This document shows positions 1-5,679 of a DNA stretch of 14,462 nucleotides, one piece after another (within the stretch, counting starts at the first letter, position 1; the number at the start of each line of letters is the position of its first letter). Below the pieces are notes generated by a model. The model was not told the origin of the DNA. It searched no databases and saw nothing but the letters and a program-made list of their open reading frames with translations. The translations under genes were made by a program, and so were the position numbers. Source of the DNA: Prevotellaceae bacterium. GTDB taxonomy: Bacteria > Bacteroidota > Bacteroidia > Bacteroidales > Paludibacteraceae. The stretch lies in the NCBI GenBank assembly GCA_031270565.1, contig JAISXJ010000102.1, positions 1-14,462 on the forward strand. The letters run 5' to 3'.

Positions 1-1
1 G

Positions 2-388
2 ACCTACTCGCTCCTTCATCAGTCGTTTGCTGCGGTTGTCAATTCGGGTACGGCAACATTGGAGACGGCGCTTATCGGTACACCGCAGGTGGTGGTTTAT
101 CACGTGTTCGGCGGCAGGGTAGCCTCGCTGTTGCGCAAATGGCTGATACGAGTTCCTTACGTTTCGTTGGTTAATCTGGTTGCCGAACGCTGTCTGGTTA
201 CGGAATTGATTACGCATCATTTCACCGCTCAAAATCTTCAAAAGGCATTGCAGCTTCTTCTGTACGACACTGCTTATCGCGATGCGATGTTGCAGGGGTA
301 TGGCGACATTCGCCAAAAGCTGGGAACTCCCCACGCGGCAATCCGTACGGCAAGAGAGATATACAAGTCTGTTTCACAAAATGAATAG
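2..388 (+). CDS. lpxB: Lipid-A-disaccharide synthase, C-terminal part (5' end outside the window)
   Basis: LpxB is the GT19 glycosyltransferase that joins UDP-2,3-diacylglucosamine to lipid X to form the disaccharide core of lipid A, at the inner face of the cytoplasmic membrane. The frame is open from base 2, so the gene runs in from the left and only about 128 residues are visible. The match rests on the nucleotide-sugar-binding end of the family: a NSGTATLETAL stretch, then GTPQVVVY, then VPYVSLVNLVAER and an ELI segment, in the same order as the E. coli enzyme (SGTAALE, PMVVGY, YVSLPNLLAGR). A TTG lies at 59, but it is inside the conserved motif and is not the start. The stop codon TAG (386-388) has its last base at the left edge of a MITE-like element, so the element abuts the gene without shortening it. 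Confidence 0.93.
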   Translation, partial: TYSLLHQSFAAVVNSGTATLETALIGTPQVVVYHVFGGRVASLLRKWLIRVPYVSLVNLVAERCLVTELITHHFTAQNLQKALQLLLYDTAYRDAMLQGYGDIRQKLGTPHAAIRTAREIYKSVSQNE

Positions 389-509
389 GGAACCTCTAAA
401 AAATGCTTTTTCTGTGTTACGCTCTTTCGGTAAAATGCTCATTTACGTTAGTAAACGCCGCTTTTATCTTAATCGCAAGCCTTGAAAAATCTACATTTTA
501 GAAGCCCCC
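388..509. mobile_element. MITE-like non-coding element with imperfect terminal inverted repeats and AATA duplication
   Basis: The left end GGGAACCTCTAAAAAATG (388-405) and the right end CATTTTAGAAGCCCCC (494-509) are imperfect inverted repeats. On one strand they read GGGAACCTCT-A(n)-TG and GGGGGCTTCT-A(n)-TG, with three transition mismatches and a 2-bp length difference in the A run. The element is directly flanked by AATA on both sides (384-387 and 510-513), as expected of a 4-bp target duplication. The interior carries an imperfect hairpin: 429-446 pairs with 451-468 (12 of 18 positions) around a GTTA loop. No convincing protein is encoded. A non-autonomous relative of a DDE-type insertion sequence, mobilised in trans, is the natural reading; the parent family cannot be named from this copy alone. 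Confidence 0.6.
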
Positions 510-580
510 AATAATATGTAACACTTCATAAGTTGAACACGGCAATGGGTCTCTATCGAAAAAAAATTTCCACCGGATGC

Positions 581-600
581 CACAAAAACAGTTTTTTGTG
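581..600. promoter_or_regulatory. Perfect inverted repeat just upstream of the sigma factor gene
   Basis: CACAAAAACAGTTTTTTGTG has two 8-base arms, CACAAAAA and TTTTTGTG, around a 4-base centre. It ends 24 bp before the sigma factor ATG. It could be an operator, a leader hairpin, or the transcript end of something on the left. It lacks the GC-rich stem of a standard intrinsic terminator. No TAnnTTTG promoter element was recognised in the gap from 510 to 624. Function is not known. Confidence 0.35.
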
Positions 601-624
601 CGTCATTAAAAACGGGTCAAAATT

Positions 625-1179
625 ATGGGATTTTACAAGACGGTAACGCTCAATGATGTGTTGGCAGGTTGCAAAGTATGCAATCCGAAGTCGCAACGTC
701 ATCTTTACGACCTTTATGCCGGACGTATGACTGCCGTTTGTATGCGCTACTGCAACGATTATGAAACAGCGCGAGACCTGATGCACGAAGGTTTTATCCG
801 CCTTTTTAATCATCTGGATGACTTTCAAGATAAAGGTCCTTTTGAAGCGTGGATGCGGCGTATATTTGTGAATGTATCGCTTGAATATATTCGTCGAAAC
901 GACCTTTTGAGGGAGGCGGTTGATATTGACACGTTCTCAAATGTGTTGCCTAACAATGAAAATGTATCGTTCAGTGAACTTTCTGCCGAAGATATTATGA
1001 ATGTTATCAGCAAGTTGCCTGACTGTGCACGTGTTATTTTCAATATGCATGGTATAGAGGGCTATGGCTTGGCAGAAATAGCGCAGATACTTAATATGTC
1101 GGAAACGGCTGTTCGTTCTCAGCATGCACGTGCAAAGAAAAAACTTAGAGCAATGATATGCGAACTTATCAACAAGTGA
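625..1179 (+). CDS. ECF-type RNA polymerase sigma factor
   Basis: This is an extracytoplasmic-function sigma-70 family protein of 184 residues, the usual length. Region 2 spans about residues 23-91: a YDLYAGRM helix, a DYETARDLMHEGFIRLF segment with the acidic -10-recognition surface, and the aromatic FEAWMRRIFVN piece. Region 4 spans about residues 122-176 and has the LPDCARVIFNMHGIEGY turn, an EIAQILNMSETAVRSQHARAK helix-turn-helix and a basic C-terminal helix for the -35 region. Such proteins bind core RNA polymerase and redirect it to a small envelope-related regulon. The ATG at 625 gives a complete region 2 and is preferred. The next gene begins 40 bp downstream and encodes a membrane protein with an anti-sigma-like head, so the two probably form a signalling pair. 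The promoters it recognises cannot be told from this window. Confidence 0.92.
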   Translation: MGFYKTVTLNDVLAGCKVCNPKSQRHLYDLYAGRMTAVCMRYCNDYETARDLMHEGFIRLFNHLDDFQDKGPFEAWMRRIFVNVSLEYIRRNDLLREAVDIDTFSNVLPNNENVSFSELSAEDIMNVISKLPDCARVIFNMHGIEGYGLAEIAQILNMSETAVRSQHARAKKKLRAMICELINK

Positions 1180-1219
1180 ATATTATGTTTTACATTAATC
1201 TGTAATATACAGTTTGACT

Positions 1220-2488
1220 ATGACAAATGACGAAAAAATAAGACAACAACTCTCCGAAAAACTGGCAGACTTTGAATGTAATCTGCCAAAAGATGACTGG
1301 GAGATGATTGCGCCTTATTTGCCTCAGGCAACACACAGTCGTAAGCCGGTATGGCTGGCATCGGCGGCGGCGGGTATTGCCGTACTGTTGACAGGCGGAC
1401 TGGTCTGGTTATACCAAAGCGCGGATACCTCTCCCGATACGCAACACACCACGGCGCAAGCTGTCATTTCTCCGCAAACCGTCGAACATAACCGCACAGT
1501 TAAGCCGGCAATACGGCAACAAACCACCACGCCACAGCCTCTGTCTGCAACATCCGGCGTATCCGGAACGGCAAAAACAACGCCTCAGCCTCTTCCTGTC
1601 GAAGATTCAACAGAGAGCGCCGCTGCTGAGGTGCAGGCTGACGTTTCCATTCAGGAGAAAAAACAGTTCCATTCGGAAACACAAATAGTTATTGATGAGG
1701 AAGAGGCGAACCGTCTTATGAATCAACAAAGACAGCTCGATAAACAACAAGAGGCGCACAGCGCTACCACATTAAAACACGTCCCTCAAAAACGTGACTG
1801 GTGGAACATCGGCATACAAGCAAACGTATCGCCGTCTATCGCAAACGGGTTTAACGTTAAGCAGTCAATGTTCCTGCCCAGTATTCAGAACAATGGCAAA
1901 CCGCTTGTCATACGAAGCCTTGCCAGCAGAGTGGCGCAACACGATTTACCCATCTCTGTCGGACTGTCGCTTGGAATTCCGATAGCGTCCGGATGGGATG
2001 TTAAAACGGGCTTGACCTACACTTTCAGCCATTCAAAATTCTATTCCGTCATCAGATCCACGGGCGTTACTGTTACTGCCTGCCATCAATATTTACACTA
2101 TTTGGGGATTCCGATTATGGCTTCCCACCGTTTTTTTGACCATGAACGGGTGGCTTTGTATGTCTCTCTGGGGGGAATGGCGGAAAAGGGGATAGCAAAC
2201 GTTCAGCTCAAAGAGTCCGGCAACAATGAAGTAACCGGTACAGACCCATCCCGTGTAATAAATGCAATAGATGGCGTGCAATTTTCACTGGCTTCCAATA
2301 TGGGGATTGAAGTGCAACTGTATCGCGATTTGGACATCTATTTTGAACCCGGTCTTGTATGGTATATTCCTGAGAACATCTATCCGCAACCCGAAAATAT
2401 GCGCACGGAAAATCCTCTATACATCAGCCTGACCGCAGGGTTGCGATTTAACATACACCGGCAGGCTGCAAAGAAAGGGGCGTTTTAG
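1220..2488 (+). CDS. Membrane protein with anti-sigma-like N-terminus, long linker and beta-barrel-like C-terminus
   Basis: The protein has 422 residues from the ATG at 1220; a TTG two codons earlier is in frame but less likely. Residues 1-40 are a charged, cytoplasm-facing segment (IRQQLSEKLADFE, PKDDWEMI) like the short N-termini of Bacteroidota anti-sigma-type proteins encoded beside ECF sigma factors. One hydrophobic segment lies at about 44-65. Residues 66-192 are a low-complexity Thr/Pro/Gln/Glu-rich linker. From about 193 the protein alternates polar and hydrophobic residues with many aromatic and Gly positions and ends in GLRFNIHRQ, as in the PorT-like outer-membrane beta-barrel families. 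Its place 40 bp behind the sigma gene suggests co-transcription and control of that sigma factor; this is inference. Whether the C-terminal region truly inserts in the outer membrane while residues 44-65 sit in the inner membrane is unclear. Confidence 0.7.
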   Translation: MTNDEKIRQQLSEKLADFECNLPKDDWEMIAPYLPQATHSRKPVWLASAAAGIAVLLTGGLVWLYQSADTSPDTQHTTAQAVISPQTVEHNRTVKPAIRQQTTTPQPLSATSGVSGTAKTTPQPLPVEDSTESAAAEVQADVSIQEKKQFHSETQIVIDEEEANRLMNQQRQLDKQQEAHSATTLKHVPQKRDWWNIGIQANVSPSIANGFNVKQSMFLPSIQNNGKPLVIRSLASRVAQHDLPISVGLSLGIPIASGWDVKTGLTYTFSHSKFYSVIRSTGVTVTACHQYLHYLGIPIMASHRFFDHERVALYVSLGGMAEKGIANVQLKESGNNEVTGTDPSRVINAIDGVQFSLASNMGIEVQLYRDLDIYFEPGLVWYIPENIYPQPENMRTENPLYISLTAGLRFNIHRQAAKKGAF

Positions 2489-2590
2489 CGCAATACACGA
2501 AAGCACGAAAACGTTCTTGATTCTTGGCTTTTGGCTCTAAGACGCACAATTGCGCGTCTCTACGAAAAAAAGGCGTACCTTTGTCGTCGT
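2489..2590. repeat. Repeat-filled spacer with a 20-bp near-palindrome
   Basis: Three tandem duplications follow one another: CACGAAAG/CACGAAAA (2496-2511), TTCTTGA/TTCTTGG (2514-2527) and TTGGCTT/TTGGCTC (2524-2537). Directly after them lies AGACGCACAATTGCGCGTCT (2540-2559), a palindrome with one mismatched pair around CAATTG. The palindrome resembles dispersed REP-like sequences, but only one copy was noticed in this window. It could also form a hairpin at the end of the transcript from the left. Confidence 0.5.
2576..2583 (+). promoter_or_regulatory. Bacteroidota-type -7 promoter element TACCTTTG for the porin gene
   Basis: TACCTTTG fits the Bacteroidota -7 consensus TAnnTTTG exactly. A TTG at 2551-2553 lies upstream at a somewhat long spacing (about 22 bp) and could be the -33 element. 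The last G is only 7 bp before the chosen ATG at 2591, so a transcript from here would have almost no leader. Confidence 0.5.
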
Positions 2591-4522
2591 ATGAAAAGGA
2601 ACACTGTCATAGTGATTTTTAATGCTGTTTGTGCGATGCTGTCGGCGCAGACACCCATTGCGTTGCCGATGCCGTCCGACGCGGGAAATTCGGTTGCCAA
2701 TAAGGGTACGGTCTCGAAAATTCGCACGTGGTGCATTGACGAACGTTACGGCGTAGCGGATACCGTCGCATTGACCGATACGGTGATTACCAGTTATATG
2801 GATAAAAATCCGGTGAATAATTACAGTCTGGTCAATTCGTGGAACGGCAATTTGGGTTCGCAGGTGCAGTCAAAACTTTTCTTTGACCGTACCAACAAGA
2901 CAGGTCTCTTTTTTTCGGAAGGCTACGACGCCTACACCATTACCCCTCAAGACCTCATCTATTTCAATACCACAACCCCCTACGCCAATCTCACCTACCA
3001 TACCGCTTTGCCGCGCTACCGCGAACAGGATTATTTAAAGGCGCTGTTTACGTTCAACGCGAACAAATACATTAATATCGGCGGCTTGACAAATCTGATT
3101 TATGGACGGGGGCAATATCCCAAACAAGGTACAAAAGCGCTAAATGCAGGATTTTGGGGCAGTTTGAGCGGCAAACGCTATACCTTGAATGCGATGATAA
3201 TGTTTAATAATTTTCGCAATCTGGAGAATGGCGGCTTAGCCGACCTCTCACAGCTGCGTGATGATGAAATAGCGCCAAATTATATGAAAACCAGTCTGAC
3301 TGCCGCTGCATCCGGATACCGTAACAACATCTATTTTCTCAATCACAAATACAGTCTGGGCTTTGAGCGCGAAAGAAAGCTTGCCAACGATTCAACCGTT
3401 TATGATTTTGTGCCGGTTACATCTTTCATTCATACCATCAAGTTTGAAAATGTGGCGCGGCGCTATGTTGACAATAATCTGACAGATTCGTTTTATCTGA
3501 ACAATTATCATAATGAACAGTTTACATTTGATACGGCGCATTATTACTCTCTGAAAAATACATTGGCGATTACGCTTGAAGAGAAATTTAACCGTCTGTT
3601 ACATTTTGGGCTGGCTGCATTTGTGGAGCATGATTTACGACGGCATCTTGTGATGACCGACAGCGCCAAATATGGCGACCTGCTTGAAAATAATCTGACA
3701 CTTGGAGCGACCCTCTCCAAGCACGAGGGCAAGCATATTCGTTACGACGCAACCGGACAGATTGTTATTCTCGGCACAAAAGTGGGACAGTTTGACGTAA
3801 ACGGCAATATTTATACCGATTTTCGACTTTTCCAAGACACCATTCTGCTTTCTGCGGGCGCTCAACTCGCAAACACCGTTCCCGATTATTTCTTAAATTA
3901 CTATCGTTCCAATCATTTTCAATGGGATAATACCTTTAAAAACAGTTGGATATTTCAAGCAAAAGCGCGTCTTGCGTTACCTAAGCGACATATATCGCTT
4001 GGGTTTCACATTGCCAATATGACCGGTTACACCTATTTTGACCGTCAGGCATTGCCCGCGCAGTATGACGGCAACATCCAGACAGTGGCGCTTGATGCAA
4101 CGGTCAATCTCAAAGCATGGAAATTTCATTTTGATAATGAGTTAGTCTATCAGCTGACCTCGTCGCGGGAGGTATTGCCGTTGCCTGATTTTTCGTTTTA
4201 TACGAATATCTATTACAAAGATTTGTTTTTTAAGGTACTCACCACGCAGATTGGCGTAAGTTGCCGCTATCACACCGCATACAATGGCAATAGTTATATG
4301 CCGGCAACAGGCGTCTTTTTCCTGCAAAATGAAACAACTATCGGTAACTATCCGGAACTGAATGTCTATCTCAATTTTCATCTCAAACGGATGCGCTTCT
4401 ATTTGCAGTATGCCAACTTTAATTTTAACCGTTTTGGTGGACAATCCTATTTTCTGATGCCGAATTATCCGCTCAATCCACCGACATTCCAACTGGGGCT
4501 GTCGTGGAACTTCTATAATTAA
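2591..4522 (+). CDS. Putative porin of the Bacteroidota Porin_10 type
   Basis: This is a 643-residue predicted outer-membrane beta-barrel. The ATG at 2591 opens a clear signal peptide (MKRN, a hydrophobic run, then an AMLSAQ cleavage region near residue 20). The reading frame extends upstream to a TTG at 2531, but that would add a charged segment before the signal peptide and place the start before the promoter element, so it is rejected. The mature protein is rich in alternating aromatic strands and Asn/Tyr turns, such as FFDRTNKTGLFFSEGYDAY, LIYFNTTTPYANLTYHTAL and RYTLNAMIMFNNFRNLENGG, and ends in FQLGLSWNFYN with the C-terminal aromatic strand needed for barrel assembly. These features and the length fit the family annotated as putative porin in Bacteroidales. 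The transported substrate is unknown. The next gene starts 13 bp after the stop, suggesting co-transcription. Confidence 0.82.
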   Translation: MKRNTVIVIFNAVCAMLSAQTPIALPMPSDAGNSVANKGTVSKIRTWCIDERYGVADTVALTDTVITSYMDKNPVNNYSLVNSWNGNLGSQVQSKLFFDRTNKTGLFFSEGYDAYTITPQDLIYFNTTTPYANLTYHTALPRYREQDYLKALFTFNANKYINIGGLTNLIYGRGQYPKQGTKALNAGFWGSLSGKRYTLNAMIMFNNFRNLENGGLADLSQLRDDEIAPNYMKTSLTAAASGYRNNIYFLNHKYSLGFERERKLANDSTVYDFVPVTSFIHTIKFENVARRYVDNNLTDSFYLNNYHNEQFTFDTAHYYSLKNTLAITLEEKFNRLLHFGLAAFVEHDLRRHLVMTDSAKYGDLLENNLTLGATLSKHEGKHIRYDATGQIVILGTKVGQFDVNGNIYTDFRLFQDTILLSAGAQLANTVPDYFLNYYRSNHFQWDNTFKNSWIFQAKARLALPKRHISLGFHIANMTGYTYFDRQALPAQYDGNIQTVALDATVNLKAWKFHFDNELVYQLTSSREVLPLPDFSFYTNIYYKDLFFKVLTTQIGVSCRYHTAYNGNSYMPATGVFFLQNETTIGNYPELNVYLNFHLKRMRFYLQYANFNFNRFGGQSYFLMPNYPLNPPTFQLGLSWNFYN

Positions 4523-4535
4523 ACTCATTTTTTAG

Positions 4536-5342
4536 ATGAAAAATATACGACACTGGAATAAAAAGCGTATGCTCAGGACATTGGCGTTAATTGTCGGATT
4601 GGCTGTTGGCGTCGGCGGATGGTATCTGATGAGGTCGCAGCAGAACAAAATGCCGGTGTTGCGCGTGGTTACGTTTGCCAATCACAGTGGTTTTTATAAA
4701 CGTAACGGCAATTTTGAGGGTTTTCAGTATGAACTTATCAAACAGTTTGCCGACACCTGCGGAATGAAATTGCAAATCATCATCAACAACGACTTGACGG
4801 ACAATATCAGCGGGATACACGATGGCTCTTACGATATACTTTTACATGCCCTCCCCACAACGACGGCGCTAAAAGAGCAAATGGATTTTTCCATACCGCT
4901 ATACAAAAGTCGGCTGGTACTGGTGCAGCGCGGTAAAAAAATGCTGGATAGGGGAGAGATGCCTTTGCGGACTGTTTTTGATTTGGAAGACGAGCAAATT
5001 TTTGTCGAGGAACACTCTGTTTACGTTGCTCAAATGGAATTTATCGGGGAAGAAACAGGCGTGCATTTTAAGATTGTCCGTCAAAAAGACGCCGACAACG
5101 ACATTTTGGCTTCACTGCTTGACAGAGGCAGAATCGACTACTTTGCCTGTGACGAACTGTCTGCCCGTCTGCTGCTGCAACACTATCCTCTGTTGGACAT
5201 TCGGATGCCGCTCGGTTTGCACCAGCAAATGGCATGGGGCATCTCGAAAAAACAGCGGACTTTGAAGCCCGCCATTGATGCGTGGCTGGGGCGTTTTTCA
5301 AAAACGCCCGCCTACGCCGCTCTATACAATAACCATTTTTGA
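4536..5342 (+). CDS. Membrane-anchored periplasmic solute-binding protein (SBP_bac_3, MltF N-domain type)
   Basis: The protein has 268 residues with a basic N-terminus and a hydrophobic segment at about 12-32, likely an uncleaved anchor that leaves the rest in the periplasm. From residue 41 it follows the family-3 solute-binding fold: LRVVTFANHSGFYKRNG, then GFQYELIKQFADTCGMKLQI, then DGSYDILLHALPTTTALKEQMDFSIPLY. This order resembles the N-terminal domain of the lytic transglycosylase MltF, in which a similar fold binds peptidoglycan fragments or amino acids. No transglycosylase domain follows; the protein ends soon after the second lobe. No ABC permease or ATPase genes are adjacent, so a sensing or regulatory role is as likely as uptake. 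It lies 13 bp behind the porin gene. Its stop is 8 bp from the stop of the convergent HTH gene. Confidence 0.78.
   Translation: MKNIRHWNKKRMLRTLALIVGLAVGVGGWYLMRSQQNKMPVLRVVTFANHSGFYKRNGNFEGFQYELIKQFADTCGMKLQIIINNDLTDNISGIHDGSYDILLHALPTTTALKEQMDFSIPLYKSRLVLVQRGKKMLDRGEMPLRTVFDLEDEQIFVEEHSVYVAQMEFIGEETGVHFKIVRQKDADNDILASLLDRGRIDYFACDELSARLLLQHYPLLDIRMPLGLHQQMAWGISKKQRTLKPAIDAWLGRFSKTPAYAALYNNHF
5289..5309. repeat. 21-bp inverted repeat inside the solute-binding protein gene
   Basis: The arms GGGCGTTTTT (5289-5298) and AAAAACGCCC (5300-5309) are perfectly complementary around a single C. The repeat lies within the last dozen or so codons of the plus-strand gene and about 40 bp past the stop of the convergent minus-strand gene. 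The T run is inside the stem, not after it, so it is not a standard intrinsic terminator, though a hairpin here could still block readthrough from either side. Confidence 0.4.
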
Positions 5343-5350
5343 GGAACGAC

Positions 5351-5599
5351 TTACGCTCCTTCGGCAATCTTTGTTGCCAAATCGAGTATAGTCGTATCAT
5401 CAAGCGTTACCAACCCGCCGTCAGGACCTGCCTCAATATGCACTCCACAACTGATACCGTTTTGGTAGTTATGTCCACCAAAATAATTTCTTACAGTGTC
5501 CACTGAAATACCAATTTCGTCTGCAATTCGTTGCATACTGCCGTCAGGCAGACTGTCTTTAAGTCTGCGTAACTCATTGAATGTTACTATTTTTGCCAT
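5351..5599 (-). CDS. Small conserved DNA-binding protein (HTH) of Bacteroidota
   Basis: This is an 82-residue protein. Residues 21-41 (SMQRIADEIGISVDTVRNYF) form a helix-turn-helix, and the following GGHNY leads into a second part with the pattern HIEAGPDGGLVTLDDTTILDLA. I recognise this arrangement as a small conserved protein of Bacteroidales usually annotated only as DNA-binding protein; its targets are unknown to me. The ATG at 5599 follows a promoter candidate at 5649-5679 with a leader of roughly 45 bases, so it can be transcribed separately from the lipoprotein gene upstream. It converges with the solute-binding protein gene. The even composition and high conservation suggest a core housekeeping function, perhaps a nucleoid or regulatory role; this is inference. 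Confidence 0.75.
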   Translation of the reverse strand: MAKIVTFNELRRLKDSLPDGSMQRIADEIGISVDTVRNYFGGHNYQNGISCGVHIEAGPDGGLVTLDDTTILDLATKIAEGA

Positions 5600-5648
5600 G
5601 ATGATATGAATTTGTTTAATGATAAAAAAGGTTCTCTCTTATAAACGG

Positions 5649-5679
5649 TAAATTTAGAACTAATATTTGAAATGTGCAA
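5649..5679 (-). promoter_or_regulatory. Promoter candidate for the small HTH gene
   Basis: On the minus strand TTGCAC (5679-5674) is followed after 17 more bases by TAAATTTA (5656-5649), so 20 bases separate TTG from the second element. TAAATTTA matches TAnnTTTG except for the last base, and the spacing suits a Bacteroidota promoter. The TTG begins one base past the stop codon of the upstream lipoprotein gene. Confidence 0.45.

Noticed and set aside
282..485. 67-codon frame running from lpxB through the MITE-like element
   Set aside because: It overlaps lpxB in another frame and continues through the inverted repeat element; no protein features.
2531..2590. Upstream TTG start for the porin gene
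   Set aside because: It would put a charged stretch before a normal signal peptide and place the start before the promoter element and across the palindrome.
4142..4528. Minus-strand frame of 128 codons opposite the porin
   Set aside because: Antisense to a well-supported gene, no recognisable domain; shadow of the porin's codon pattern.
5341..5363. Imperfect hairpin GAGGAACG / CGCTCCTTC as a terminator between convergent genes
   Set aside because: Only 6 of 8 pairs and no T run on either strand; it also overlaps the end of the HTH gene.
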